Numbered from the stretch's first letter, positions 1 to 9,560 are shown. The stretch: 64,000 nt of DNA from Acidobacteriota bacterium (GCA_009838525.1 VXRJ01000035.1:133462-197461); one strand, 5' to 3'. A program made the numbers and translations. Notes: generated by a model not told the origin, from the sequence alone.

Positions 1-1536
1 CCGAGCATCGCGTCGGTCTCCCACTTCCGGTTGCGGACGCGCGCGCGAGGCGAAGCAAGCGGCACCGAGGTGCGCGTGGACGGCGGCGGGAAACCGGAGG
101 CGACCGAGACCGGCGCGCCCGAGGGCACGCTGGTCGAGGTGCGCGACCTTTTCTACAACGTTCCCGCACGGCGGAAGTTCCTGAAGTCGGACGGCGCGGA
201 AACGACGCACATCTCGCGGGCGATGACCCAGGTCGCGCTCGGCTACGTCGGCGTCGGGTTTCTCCTGAAGAGCGGCAACCGAACCCTGATCGACTGCCCG
301 CCGGCGTCTGACTTCGACGAGCGTTTCTTCCAGATCTACGGCGAGCGGCCCGATCTCGTGCCGGTCAGGAAGCAGGCCGGAGGCGTTCGCCTCACCGGTC
401 TCGCCGCGGCCCTCGCCGAGGAGGGATCGACGCGCGGCCCGCAGCACCTGTGGGTGAACCGCCGCGCGGTGAAGGACAAGACGATCCTGCACGCGGTGAA
501 CGAAGGCTACCGGCGCGCCACGATCAAGCCGCGCAGCCCGGAGGTGCATCTGTTCATCGAGCTGCCGCCCGACCGGGTCGACGTCAACGTCCATCCCGCG
601 AAGGCGGAGGTCCGCTTTCTGGAGCAGTCGCTGGTGCACGAGGTGGTGCGCCGCGGGATGCTGGAAGCGCTCGGCGGGGACGCGGTGCCGACCCTGTCGC
701 TCGAACCGCCGGGCGCGCCGGCGCCCGAACCGCGCGACCGGTCGATACCCGGTATCGTCAGCACCCTTGGCGCCGGGGGCGGCTGGAAGCCGGCGGCTGG
801 CGGTTCGCGCGGGCCGGGTGGCGCATCCGTGGCGCATGACCGCGCGGACGCCGCGAGCGGGGCGCCGGGCGGACGCCGGCAGGACGCCGTGGAGTCGGCG
901 GCGGTCTCGCCGACGGTCACCTGGAGGCCGGCCGGCATGGAGGCGGGAGGCGCCGAGACGGCGCCGCTCATCCCGCTCGGCCAGTTCCGCGACACCTTCA
1001 TCGTGGCGGTGGACAACGATGGAGTCGTCCTGATCGATCAGCATGTGGCCCATGAGCGGATCCTTTACGAGCAGGTGAAGGAGCGGCTGACGTCGGGCCG
1101 CCTCGAGTCGCAGCGCCTGCTCGAGCCGCTGCTGATGGATCTTCCCCCCGGCGCGCGCGAGGCGCTCGCCGCCCACGCCGCCGAGCTGGACCGCCTCGGC
1201 TTCGAGATCGAGCCGTTCGGCGGTGACAGTATCCGGGTCGCGGCGGTTCCGGCGCTCTTCGACCGTGCCGCCTGCGAGGCGACGGTCCGTGCCCTGGCGA
1301 ACGACCTGGAAGGGTTCGAACGGGGCGCCAACGTCGAGGACGCGATCAGCCGGATAGCCGCCACGACTGCCTGTCACGCCGCCGTGAAGGCGCATGACAC
1401 GCTGACTCGCGAGAAAATGACCTGGATCCTGCAGGAGCTCCGCCGGACGTCGTACTCCACCGTCTGCCCCCACGGACGCCCGGTGCTCCTTCGTATTCCC
1501 CGGCTGGAGATCGAACGCCGCTTCGAGCGCATCTAG
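1..1536 (+). CDS. mutL: DNA mismatch repair protein MutL, 3' part
   Basis: The reading frame is open from base 1, so the N-terminal ATPase start lies outside the window. Visible are the end of the ATPase/transducer domain (NRRAVKDKTILHAVNEGYR, then VDVNVHPAKAEVRF), a Pro/Gly/Ala-rich linker (about bases 690-950) and the C-terminal dimerisation domain. The latter has DQHVAHERILYE, matching the DQHA(x)2E(x)4E endonuclease motif apart from Ala to Val, plus ACHAAVKA and CPHGRP. These are the metal-site motifs of nicking-competent MutL, so strand discrimination probably does not use MutH. A palindromic repeat follows the stop by 18 bases. Confidence 0.95.
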   Translation, partial: PSIASVSHFRLRTRARGEASGTEVRVDGGGKPEATETGAPEGTLVEVRDLFYNVPARRKFLKSDGAETTHISRAMTQVALGYVGVGFLLKSGNRTLIDCPPASDFDERFFQIYGERPDLVPVRKQAGGVRLTGLAAALAEEGSTRGPQHLWVNRRAVKDKTILHAVNEGYRRATIKPRSPEVHLFIELPPDRVDVNVHPAKAEVRFLEQSLVHEVVRRGMLEALGGDAVPTLSLEPPGAPAPEPRDRSIPGIVSTLGAGGGWKPAAGGSRGPGGASVAHDRADAASGAPGGRRQDAVESAAVSPTVTWRPAGMEAGGAETAPLIPLGQFRDTFIVAVDNDGVVLIDQHVAHERILYEQVKERLTSGRLESQRLLEPLLMDLPPGAREALAAHAAELDRLGFEIEPFGGDSIRVAAVPALFDRAACEATVRALANDLEGFERGANVEDAISRIAATTACHAAVKAHDTLTREKMTWILQELRRTSYSTVCPHGRPVLLRIPRLEIERRFERI

Positions 1537-1554
1537 GGCGCCGACGCCCGGTGC

Positions 1555-1572
1555 GCCGGCCTCCTGGCCGGC
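1555..1572. repeat. Palindromic repeat family A, copy 1 (terminator-like)
   Basis: GCCGGCC-TCCT-GGCCGGC: a 7-bp perfect stem with a 4-base loop, 18 bases after the mutL stop. The same core recurs after other stop codons at 14739, 22925, 22960 and 53743. It may act as a transcription end or a REP-like element. No T-run follows. Confidence 0.6.
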
Positions 1573-1605
1573 ACAATCACGCGGGTTGTGGTCAGGTCAA
1601 CTCGC

Positions 1606-1611
1606 TACAAT
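1606..1611 (+). promoter_or_regulatory. Possible -10 element for the first PQQ dehydrogenase
   Basis: TACAAT lies 39 bases before the ATG at 1651. No convincing -35 is seen at 17 bp. The predicted leader holds AGGAG at 1639-1643, 7 bases before the ATG. Confidence 0.4.
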
Positions 1612-1650
1612 AGGAGCCGCCATACGCTGCGAGGCTCCAGGAGTTTCATC

Positions 1651-3615
1651 ATGCAGACAACTCGGCTCGCCCTGGCGCCAGGGCTGCTAGCGGTTCTCGC
1701 CGTTCTCGCGGCGCCCGCGATGGCGCAGACCGACAACGGCGAGTGGCGGAGCTACGGGGGCGACATCGCCAATACGCGGTACGCGCCGCTCGATCTGATT
1801 GACGGCTCCAACTTCAACGACCTCGAGGAGGTGTGGCGCCTCCAGACCCGCAACTTCGGACCCGAGCCGGAGTTCAACTTCCAGGCGACGCCGCTGATGG
1901 TGGACGGCGTCGTCTACTCGACGGCCGGTCTGCGCCGGGCGGCCATCGCGGCCGATGCCGGCACCGGCGAACTGCTCTGGATGCACCGGCTGGACGAGGG
2001 GGAGCGGGCGGAAGTGGCGCCGCGCCGCCGGTCCGGCCGCGGCCTTGCCTACCGCGACGACGGAGGCGATGGCCAGATCTTCTATGTGACGCCCGGCTAC
2101 CGGCTGGTCGGCCTGAACGCCCGGACCGGCGAGCGCCTGCCCGGCTTCGGCGAGGATGGCATCGTGGACCTGATGCAGAACATGGACCAGGAAATCGATC
2201 CCCTCTCGGGTGAGATCGGCCTGCACGCGACGCCGCTGGTGGCGGGTGACACCATCGTCGTCGGCGCCGCGCACGTTCCCGGAAGCGCACCCCGTTCGAT
2301 GCGGAACACGAAGGGCTATATCCGCGGCTTCGATGCCGACTCGGGAACCCGGAAGTGGATCTTCCACACGATTCCGGGCGCCGACGAGTTCGGTAACGAC
2401 ACGTGGCTGAACGATTCGTGGCGTTACACCGGCAACACCGGGGTCTGGGGGCAGATTGGCGCCGACCTGGAACTCGGCATCGTCTATCTGCCGACCGAGA
2501 TGCCGACCAACGACTACTACGGCGGTCACCGCCATGGCGACAATCTGTTCTCGGACAGCATCGTCGCGGTCGATATCGAAACCGGCGACCGCCTCTGGCA
2601 CTACCAGGTGATCAAGCACGACGTCTGGGACTGGGACTTTCCCTGCGCGCCGGTCCTCGTCGACGTGACGATGAACGGTGTCGAGCGGAAGCTGATCGCG
2701 CAGCCGAGCAAGCAGGCATGGCTGTATGTGCTCGACCGCGAGACGGGCGAGCCCATCTGGCCGGTCGAGGAGCGCGAGATGCCGGCCTCCGACGTGCCCG
2801 GAGAGCTCCTTTCCCCGACCCAGCTCTTCCCGACGAGGCCGCTGCCGTACGACCGGCAGGGGGTGAGCATCGACGATCTGATCGACTTCACGCCGGAGCT
2901 GCGGGCCGAGGCGGTGGAGCGGGTGGCGAACTTCCGGATGGGTCCGATCTTCACGCCGCCGGTGGTCGCTGACCCGGCGAGCCCCTACGGTACGCTGATG
3001 CTGCCGTCGGCGGGCGGGGGGACCAACTGGCCGGGCGGGTCGGTCGACCCGGAAACCGGCATCTTCTACCAGTACTCGTTCACGCAGGTCACCTCGCTCG
3101 GCCTCGTGAACGACCCGGAGCGTTCCGACATGAACTACATCCGGGGGAATCCGCCCGGCGTGTCGGCCCGCCTGCGTTCGCTCACCATTGATGGCCTGCC
3201 CCTGATTCAACCGCCGTGGGGGCGCATCACGGCGATAGACCTGGCGACCGGCGAACACGTCTGGCAGATTCCACATGGCGAGCCGCCGGACGCGGTGCGG
3301 AACCATGCCGCTATCGCCGGGCGGGCCCTGGGCCGCCTGGGCTGGATCGGCCGCGTCGGAACCCTGATCACGCCGACATTGGTGATCGCGGGCGATCCCG
3401 TCTCGTACACCACGGAGACGGGCGACGTGGGAGCCATGCTCCGCGCGTACGACAAGGCGACCGGAGAGGAACTGGGCGCCGTCTACATGCCGGCGGCCGT
3501 CTCGGGCGCGCCGATGACCTATCTGCATGAGGGACAGCAGTACATCGTCACCGCGATCGGCAACGGCGGTCACGTGGGCGAGCTGATCGCCTACCGGCTG
3601 CCGGAAACGGAATAG
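1651..3615 (+). CDS. PQQ-dependent dehydrogenase (quinoprotein), copy 1
   Basis: A periplasmic eight-bladed propeller enzyme that would oxidise an alcohol or sugar using pyrroloquinoline quinone and pass electrons to the respiratory chain; the substrate cannot be read from sequence. 654 aa, with a signal peptide ending near AMAQ. Family features include WRSYGGDIANTRYAPL at the start of the mature protein, repeated DAxTGExLW blade motifs, TEMPTNDYYGGHRHGD, KHDVWDWDFPCAP and the C-terminal AYDKATGEELG. The ATG at 1651 is chosen over an upstream GTG (1588) because AGGAG precedes it and the signal peptide follows directly. It is closely related to the next gene, so the pair is a tandem duplication. 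Confidence 0.9.
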   Translation: MQTTRLALAPGLLAVLAVLAAPAMAQTDNGEWRSYGGDIANTRYAPLDLIDGSNFNDLEEVWRLQTRNFGPEPEFNFQATPLMVDGVVYSTAGLRRAAIAADAGTGELLWMHRLDEGERAEVAPRRRSGRGLAYRDDGGDGQIFYVTPGYRLVGLNARTGERLPGFGEDGIVDLMQNMDQEIDPLSGEIGLHATPLVAGDTIVVGAAHVPGSAPRSMRNTKGYIRGFDADSGTRKWIFHTIPGADEFGNDTWLNDSWRYTGNTGVWGQIGADLELGIVYLPTEMPTNDYYGGHRHGDNLFSDSIVAVDIETGDRLWHYQVIKHDVWDWDFPCAPVLVDVTMNGVERKLIAQPSKQAWLYVLDRETGEPIWPVEEREMPASDVPGELLSPTQLFPTRPLPYDRQGVSIDDLIDFTPELRAEAVERVANFRMGPIFTPPVVADPASPYGTLMLPSAGGGTNWPGGSVDPETGIFYQYSFTQVTSLGLVNDPERSDMNYIRGNPPGVSARLRSLTIDGLPLIQPPWGRITAIDLATGEHVWQIPHGEPPDAVRNHAAIAGRALGRLGWIGRVGTLITPTLVIAGDPVSYTTETGDVGAMLRAYDKATGEELGAVYMPAAVSGAPMTYLHEGQQYIVTAIGNGGHVGELIAYRLPETE

Positions 3616-3680
3616 GAACTTGCGCCGTAGAAGTATCGCGTCAGCGAGACCTCCAACGCGCCCGTAAGGGCGCGCGTCCG
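3616..3680. repeat. Dispersed repeat family B, single copy
   Basis: Starts immediately after the TAG of the first dehydrogenase with GAACTTGCGCCGTAGAAG. It continues with a TCGCGTCAGCGAGACCTCC block and an inverted GCGCCC/GGGCGC end. Nearly the same unit is found at 47007-47148 after ftsB. Confidence 0.6.
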
Positions 3681-3732
3681 CAGGCGCAACGAGCCGCATC
3701 GACGCGCGGCCACAAACTTGAGGGAGGGGAGC

Positions 3733-5700
3733 GTGCCAACACGGGCGATGCAAGTTGCGGCGGGTGTCGTGGCCGGCGGGCTGCTGGCGGCGGCGCCATC
3801 CACGGCGGCGGCGCAGACCGACAACGGCGAGTGGCGGAGCTACGGCGGGGACATCGCCAACACGCGATACGCCCCGCTGGACCAGATAACGGGCGGCAAC
3901 TTCAACGAGCTGGAGATCGCCTGGCGGGTCAACACCGCCAACTTCGGGCCGGAGCCGGAGTTCAACTTCCAGGCGACGCCGCTGATGGTGGACGGGGTGC
4001 TGTACTCCACCGCCGGCCTGCGCCGCGCCGTGATCGCGGTGGACGCCGGCACGGGCGAGCTGCTCTGGATGTACCGCCTCGACGAGGGCGAGCGGGCGGA
4101 GGTGGCGCCCCGGCGGCGATCGGGACGCGGCCTCGCCTATCGGGACGACGGCGGCGATGGGGAGATCTTCTATGTGACTCCCGGCTACCGGCTCGTCGGA
4201 CTCAACGCCAGGACCGGCGAGCGCATCGCGAGTTTCGGCGAGGACGGCATAGTCGACCTGATACAGAACATGGATCAGGAGATCGATCCGCTCTCGGGCG
4301 AGATCGGCCTGCATGCGACGCCGCTCGTGGCCGGCGACACCATCGTCGTCGGCGCGGCGCACGTACCCGGCGGCCGGCCCCGCTCCATGCGCAACACGAA
4401 GGGGTACATCCGCGGTTTCGACGCGGATACCGGCACGCGCAAGTGGATCTTCCACACCATCCCGGGGGCGGACGAGTTCGGCAACGACACGTGGCTGAAC
4501 GACTCGTGGCGCTACACCGGCAACACGGGGGTCTGGGGGCAGATCAGCGCCGATCTGGAAGAAGGCATCGTCTACCTGCCGACGGAGATGCCGACCAACG
4601 ACTATTACGGTGGCCACCGGCACGGCGACAACCTCTATTCGGACAGCCTGGTGGCGGTCGACATCGACACCGGCGAGCGCCTGTGGCACTTCCAGTTCAT
4701 TCATCACGACGTATGGGACTGGGACCTGCCGTGCGCGCCGATCCTGGCCGACGTGATGATCGACGGCGAGCTTCGCAAGATCGTGGCGCAACCGAGCAAG
4801 CAGGCGTGGCTGTACGTCTTCGATCGCGTGACCGGGGAGCCGATCTGGCCGATCGAGGAGCGCGAGGTGGAACCGTCGAACGTGCCGGGCGAGCTGCTGG
4901 CGCTGACCCAGCCCTACGTGACGAAGCCGCCCGCGTATGACCGGCAGGGGGTCGACCTCGACGACCTGATCGACTTGACGCCCGAGCTGCGGCGGCGGGC
5001 CGAAGAGATCGCGTCGCGGCACCTGATGGGGCCCATCTTCACGCCGCCGACCGTCTCGGAGGCGGACGGGGTTTACGGCACCCTGATGCTGCCGTCGCAG
5101 GCGGGCGGAACCAACTGGCCGGGCGGCTCGCTCGACCCCGAGACCGGCATCATCTACCTGTACACGTTCACCCAGGTGGTATCGCTCGGTCTGATCAACG
5201 ATCCGGAGCTATCGGACATGAACTTCATCCGCGGGCGCGGAGAGGGGATTTCCGCCCGGGAAGCGTCGCTGGCCATTGAGGGAATCCCGATCGTCAAGCC
5301 GCCCTGGGGCCGCATCACCGCCATCGACCTCAAGGAGGGAGAGATCGTCTGGCAGGTCCCGCACGGCGAGACGCCGGACAACATCCGCAACCACCGGCTG
5401 CTCGAAGGCGTCGACGTCCCCCGCACCGGACGCATTGGGCGGGTCGGGACGCTGAACACTCCGACGTTGGTTATTGCGGGGGAGGCGGGTACGTTCACCA
5501 CGCCGTCCGGCGAAGTGGGAGCGATGCTGCGCGCCTACGACAAGATGTCGGGCGAAGAGGTGGGCGCCGTTTACATGCCGGCGGGAGTTACCGGGTCGCC
5601 GATGACCTACCTGCACGACGGCCGGCAGTACATCGTTACGGCGATTGGCGGCGCCGGGGTCCCGGGCGAGTTGATCGCCTACCGCCTGCCGGAGGAGTAG
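3733..5700 (+). CDS. PQQ-dependent dehydrogenase (quinoprotein), copy 2
   Basis: Paralogue of the preceding gene, with long identical stretches across the propeller (for example RNTKGYIRGFDAD, NDTWLNDSWRYTGNTGVWGQ and TEMPTNDYYGGHRHGD). 655 aa; the signal peptide ends near STAAAQ. A GTG start at 3733 is preferred because AGGGAGGGGA lies just upstream; ATG 3748 is possible. It presumably shares the quinoprotein chemistry of copy 1 but may differ in substrate. The two copies are separated by a repeat family B unit, so they could be transcribed together or apart. Confidence 0.9.
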   Translation: MPTRAMQVAAGVVAGGLLAAAPSTAAAQTDNGEWRSYGGDIANTRYAPLDQITGGNFNELEIAWRVNTANFGPEPEFNFQATPLMVDGVLYSTAGLRRAVIAVDAGTGELLWMYRLDEGERAEVAPRRRSGRGLAYRDDGGDGEIFYVTPGYRLVGLNARTGERIASFGEDGIVDLIQNMDQEIDPLSGEIGLHATPLVAGDTIVVGAAHVPGGRPRSMRNTKGYIRGFDADTGTRKWIFHTIPGADEFGNDTWLNDSWRYTGNTGVWGQISADLEEGIVYLPTEMPTNDYYGGHRHGDNLYSDSLVAVDIDTGERLWHFQFIHHDVWDWDLPCAPILADVMIDGELRKIVAQPSKQAWLYVFDRVTGEPIWPIEEREVEPSNVPGELLALTQPYVTKPPAYDRQGVDLDDLIDLTPELRRRAEEIASRHLMGPIFTPPTVSEADGVYGTLMLPSQAGGTNWPGGSLDPETGIIYLYTFTQVVSLGLINDPELSDMNFIRGRGEGISAREASLAIEGIPIVKPPWGRITAIDLKEGEIVWQVPHGETPDNIRNHRLLEGVDVPRTGRIGRVGTLNTPTLVIAGEAGTFTTPSGEVGAMLRAYDKMSGEEVGAVYMPAGVTGSPMTYLHDGRQYIVTAIGGAGVPGELIAYRLPEE

Positions 5701-5836
5701 CCGCCCGGGTGTCCCAGTCGTAACGCTCCGGAAAGCGGCCTTCCGGCGCAGCGCCGAAAGTGCTCCTGAGGGCGGTCGTTGGATCGACCGGCGCCGGAGG
5801 GGGCGGGGGGCGGGTTCGCGTCGGGCGACGACTTGG

Positions 5837-7102
5837 TCACGGCTGCTGCTCTTCGATGCGGTAGAGATGGGTGTCGGTGCGTATGAACGCCGCGCCGTCC
5901 GAGACCGCCATCGAAGCGAGCGTCGATCCATCGAGCCGGTTCCGGGCGAGCTCGCGGTACTCCGTTCCGGGCTCGATGACGATCGTTACGCCTTCCTCGT
6001 TCTGGAAGTAGATGCGCCCGCTGGCGAAGATCGGTGAGGCGGAGTGGTTGCCGCCGAGCCGCTGCTGCCAGTGAATCTCCCCGGTCAGCGCGTCGACGCA
6101 GGTCCCGATGCCGAAGTCGGTGACGATGTACAGCTCGTCGCCGACGAGAATCGGCGACGGAGTAAGCGGCGCGCCGCGGCGCAGCCGCCAGGCGACGTGC
6201 GAGCGTGTGACGTCGCCGGTGCCGTCCGCGCGGACGGCCATCAGCGTTGGTGTCTGGAAGCCGGTCGACAAGTAGACAAGCCCATGGCCGTAGACGGGAC
6301 GGGGAACGTTCGAGAAGCCGTTCGGGTAGCCGACGCTCCAGATCTCGTCTCCCGTAGCGGGGTCGTGGCCCGTCGTGCGGAACGCGCTGACGTTGACGAT
6401 CTGCTCGCGGTCCCCGACCTCGATGGCGAGGGGCGTCGAGTAGGCCTGCGACACCGGATCCGGCCGCATCGATCGCCAGCTTTCCTCCCCCGTGCGCGCA
6501 TCGACCGCGACGAGGTAGGCCGTGTCGTAGCCGTCGATGCTCACGATGAGCCGGCCGTCATGGAGGATCGGCGATCCGCCGTTGCCGTGCTGGGTGATGT
6601 GCGGAAAGTGCGTTCGCCAGAGCACCTCGCCGTCCGTGCTGACGGCGGCCGTGCCCGTCGCCCCGAAGTGGACGTACACCCGCTCGCCGTCCGGGTCCAG
6701 GACCGGCGTCGGCGAGGCGAGGCTGTTCTTCGGATTGAGCGGACTTACCTCGCTGCTGTCGAACACCGCCACGTCGAGCGTGTTCGAGCCGGTCGCGACA
6801 TCGTAGGCGAGCAGCCGCAGCGAGCTGCCTTCATCCGGATCGACGACGGCGGTCGTCATCCAGAGACGCCCGTCGGCAATGACCGGGGACGACCAGCCGA
6901 GGCCTGGAATCGGCGTCTTCCAGGTGACGTTGCGTGTCTCGCTCCATTCGAGTGGGACCGAGGCGTCGGGTGCATGTCCCTGTCCCGTCGGTCCTCGAAA
7001 CTCGGGCCAGTCGTCGGCCTGCGCGACGACGCCGTCGCCGGCGGCGCAGGCCACGATCGCGACGACCGCCGCGGCCAGCCGTGTCGATGCGGTCCCGTTC
7101 AT
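5837..7102 (-). CDS. PQQ-like beta-propeller repeat protein (BamB-like)
   Basis: 421 aa with a signal peptide (cleavage near VVAQ), then repeated propeller blades such as WPEFRGPTGQGHA, LLAYDVATGS, LVAVDARTGEESW and CVDALTGEIHWQQ. This is the WD40-like quinoprotein fold without the conserved dehydrogenase motifs of its neighbours. Such proteins often have structural or unknown periplasmic roles. The ATG at 7102 is chosen because a signal peptide follows; the longer upstream frame is non-coding in character. It diverges from the small gene at 7205. Confidence 0.85.
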   Translation of the reverse strand: MNGTASTRLAAAVVAIVACAAGDGVVAQADDWPEFRGPTGQGHAPDASVPLEWSETRNVTWKTPIPGLGWSSPVIADGRLWMTTAVVDPDEGSSLRLLAYDVATGSNTLDVAVFDSSEVSPLNPKNSLASPTPVLDPDGERVYVHFGATGTAAVSTDGEVLWRTHFPHITQHGNGGSPILHDGRLIVSIDGYDTAYLVAVDARTGEESWRSMRPDPVSQAYSTPLAIEVGDREQIVNVSAFRTTGHDPATGDEIWSVGYPNGFSNVPRPVYGHGLVYLSTGFQTPTLMAVRADGTGDVTRSHVAWRLRRGAPLTPSPILVGDELYIVTDFGIGTCVDALTGEIHWQQRLGGNHSASPIFASGRIYFQNEEGVTIVIEPGTEYRELARNRLDGSTLASMAVSDGAAFIRTDTHLYRIEEQQP

Positions 7103-7116
7103 TGTTCGCTGGCCGC

Positions 7117-7122
7117 ATTGTA
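7117..7122 (-). promoter_or_regulatory. -10-like element for the BamB-like gene
   Basis: TACAAT on the minus strand ends 14 bases before the ATG at 7102, which would give a leader of about 8 bases with no Shine-Dalgarno. It belongs to the short-leader pattern described in the findings. Confidence 0.35.
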
Positions 7123-7163
7123 TACACCGCTCCGGGAGTACGCCGAGTGGCCTTGGCCGGTCG

Positions 7164-7169
7164 TATAAT
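7164..7169 (+). promoter_or_regulatory. -10 element (TATAAT) for the small gene at 7205
   Basis: A perfect TATAAT in otherwise GC-rich intergenic DNA, 35 bases before the ATG at 7205. A strong GGGGAGGG ribosome site sits in the predicted leader. No clear -35 is visible. Confidence 0.5.
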
Positions 7170-7204
7170 CCGGTGGCGAATGGCGCCACCTCGGGGAGGG
7201 CGAG

Positions 7205-7552
7205 ATGCGTGACATGACGAACGCGGCGGTGCTTCGGCTGGCGTTGATCGGCGTGTTCGCCGGCGCGGCGATCGCGACGATGGTCGTGATCGGACAGGAA
7301 CCGGAGACGTTGAGCATCACGGAGGTCAAGGACGGCGGCGGCGTGATGACGCGCGCTGACGTCCAGGCGTTCCGGGATCAGTTCGTCGCGGTGCGCGAGC
7401 GCATGCACACGCTGATTGAGGGAGGCCTGCGCAAGGAGGACGCGGAGGCGCGGATCGTCACGCCGGAGCTGAGTTGGACCCAGGCGGAGAACGGACTGTT
7501 CATGCGCCGCAGCATCCCCGGCTTCTACGATGAGATCGCGGCGGAGCGGTAG
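7205..7552 (+). CDS. Small membrane-anchored or secreted protein of unknown function
   Basis: 115 aa. An N-terminal hydrophobic segment (about residues 8-30) acts as a signal anchor or signal peptide. A charged region (TRADVQAFRDQFVAVRERMH) and a C-terminal part ending SIPGFYDEIAAER follow. I do not recognise the family. The start is well supported by GGGGAGGG four bases upstream. It lies 16 bases before the third quinoprotein and is probably cotranscribed with it, so an accessory role is possible but unproven. Confidence 0.7.
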   Translation: MRDMTNAAVLRLALIGVFAGAAIATMVVIGQEPETLSITEVKDGGGVMTRADVQAFRDQFVAVRERMHTLIEGGLRKEDAEARIVTPELSWTQAENGLFMRRSIPGFYDEIAAER

Positions 7553-7568
7553 GACTCGGAGGATGACG

Positions 7569-9560
7569 ATGCCGATCTGGAGGGGGCGGGCGGCCCTAGC
7601 CGCCGTCGTGATGTTCTGCGGACTGGTCCCGGCGCCGGCCGCGGCCCAGGATGTCGAATGGCGGTCGTACGGTTCGGACGCCGCCAGCAGCAAGTACTCG
7701 CCGCTCGATCAGATCAATGCCGACACCGTCGGCGACCTGGAAATCGTCTGGCGACAGTCGGTGGTCCCGGAGGCGATCCGGCCGGACGCCGACTTCACGC
7801 CGCCGATCGCATCGCAGAACACGCCGTTGATGGCGGACGGCCGCCTCTACATCAGCACCGGCCTCGGCACCGTCGCCGCCCTCGACGCCACGACCGGCGA
7901 GTTGCTCTGGCACGATCTCCCGCCGGGGCGCGACGGCGAGCCGTTCACGCGGGTTCGCCAGACGCGGGGAGTGGCCTACTGGGACGATCCGCAGAGCGAC
8001 GACGCCCGCGTCCTGGCCGTGGTCGGCTCGTCGCTGGTGGCCTTGAACGCAAGCACCGGCGAGCGCTATCCCGACTTCGGCGACGGCGGGGAAGTCGACC
8101 TCCGGGAAGGATTCCGCCGCCCCGTGGAGACGTTCGGCTGGGGCTCGGCGCCGCTCGTTGTCGGCGATATCGTCGTCATCGGCTCGTTCATGACCGACGT
8201 GACGAACGCGTCGATGCCGGCGCTCAAGGAAATGCCGCCCGGCGACGTCCGCGGCTTCGACGTGCGGACCGGCCGGCAGGTCTGGATCTTTCATACCGTC
8301 CCGCAGGAAGGGGAGCCGGGCAACGAGACGTGGCTCACGGCCATCAACGAGGACCGGGCGTCCTGGGAATACACCGGCAATACCAACATGTGGGCGTGGC
8401 CGAGCGCCGACGAGGAACTGGGCTACGTTTATCTGCCGCTGTCGACCCCCACCAACGACTACTACGGCGGGTACCGGCCGGGGGACAACCTCTTTGCCGA
8501 GAGCATCGTTTGCCTGGATGCGCGGACCGGCGAGCTGGTCTGGTACTTCCAGGCCGTGCACCACGGCATCTGGGACTATGACTTCGCGGCCGCGCCGAAC
8601 GTCGTCGACATCCGGCTGCCGGGCCGCGCCGAGCCCGTGCGCGCGCTCGCCGCGGTGAGCAAGCAGGCGTTCACCTACGTCTTCGACCGGGCGACTGGGG
8701 ATCCGATCTGGCCGATCGAGGAACGGCCGGTCGCGGCGGGCAACGTGCCGGGCGAGTGGTACGCGGAGACGCAACCCTTCCCGACGAAGCCGCCGCCCTT
8801 CGATCAGCAGGGGACGGCAATCGACGACCTGATCGATTTCACGCCGGAGTTGCGCCGCGACGCGCTGGAGGTGTTCGAGCAGTACGTCACGGGCCCGCTG
8901 TTCACGCCGCCCTCGTTGGTGGATCGCGAGCCCGGGGGCACCAAGGGCACGCTCCAGATGCCCGGAGTCGTGGGCGGCGCCGACTGGGGCGGCGCGGCGG
9001 TCGATCCGGAAACCGGCATCCTGTACGTTCCTTCCGTCCACAGCGAATCGGTGATCGGCATCGTCGAGTCCGAGCATCCCCGCTCGGACATGCGCCTGGT
9101 CGTGGAGACGCTGGCTACGCTGCAGGGACCGAACGAGCTTCCCCTCTTCAAGCCGCCCTATGGCCGCCTCGTCGCCATCGACCTGAACCGGGGCGAGATC
9201 CTCTGGTCGGTCGCCAACGGCGACGGCCCGCGCGACCATCCCGCCCTGCGCGACCTCGATCTGCCGAAGCTGGGCCAGCCGGGACGCGTGTCGCCGCTTG
9301 TCACGAAGTCGCTCGTCTTTCTGGGCGAAGGCGGCAACGCCGGCGTCGTCGTGCTGAACAACGTGTACGGCGGGGCCGGCGGGAAGATGTTCCGCGCCTA
9401 CGACAAGGCGACCGGCGACGTGGTCTGGGAGAAGACGTTGCCGGGCGGCACGACCGCCGCGCCGATGACGTACATGGTGGACGGCCGCCAGTACATCGTG
9501 GTTACGCTCGGCTGGGAAGACATGCCCTCGGAATACGTCGCCCTCGCGCTCCCGGACTAG
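7569..9560 (+). CDS. PQQ-dependent dehydrogenase (quinoprotein), copy 3
   Basis: 663 aa, more diverged from the two copies upstream but with the same family layout: VEWRSYGSDAASSKYSPLDQ, STPTNDYYGGYRPGDN, VHHGIWDYDFAAAPNV, MTYMVDGRQYIVV. The signal peptide ends near AAAQ. ATG 7569 is preferred over ATG 7563 because GGAGG (7558-7562) abuts the earlier ATG but sits a normal 6 bases from the later one. It probably oxidises an alcohol or sugar in the periplasm; the substrate is unknown. Confidence 0.9.
   Translation: MPIWRGRAALAAVVMFCGLVPAPAAAQDVEWRSYGSDAASSKYSPLDQINADTVGDLEIVWRQSVVPEAIRPDADFTPPIASQNTPLMADGRLYISTGLGTVAALDATTGELLWHDLPPGRDGEPFTRVRQTRGVAYWDDPQSDDARVLAVVGSSLVALNASTGERYPDFGDGGEVDLREGFRRPVETFGWGSAPLVVGDIVVIGSFMTDVTNASMPALKEMPPGDVRGFDVRTGRQVWIFHTVPQEGEPGNETWLTAINEDRASWEYTGNTNMWAWPSADEELGYVYLPLSTPTNDYYGGYRPGDNLFAESIVCLDARTGELVWYFQAVHHGIWDYDFAAAPNVVDIRLPGRAEPVRALAAVSKQAFTYVFDRATGDPIWPIEERPVAAGNVPGEWYAETQPFPTKPPPFDQQGTAIDDLIDFTPELRRDALEVFEQYVTGPLFTPPSLVDREPGGTKGTLQMPGVVGGADWGGAAVDPETGILYVPSVHSESVIGIVESEHPRSDMRLVVETLATLQGPNELPLFKPPYGRLVAIDLNRGEILWSVANGDGPRDHPALRDLDLPKLGQPGRVSPLVTKSLVFLGEGGNAGVVVLNNVYGGAGGKMFRAYDKATGDVVWEKTLPGGTTAAPMTYMVDGRQYIVVTLGWEDMPSEYVALALPD

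Noticed and set aside
1687-5022. 1111-aa open frame on the minus strand
   Set aside because: It lies entirely antisense to two clear quinoproteins; its length is explained by codon bias and the tandem duplication.
5837-7693. 618-aa version of the BamB-like gene
   Set aside because: The first 197 residues are antisense to the small gene at 7205 and the start of the third quinoprotein; the signal peptide starts at 7102.
7596-9239. 547-aa minus-strand frame
   Set aside because: Antisense to the third quinoprotein, which has family motifs along its whole length.
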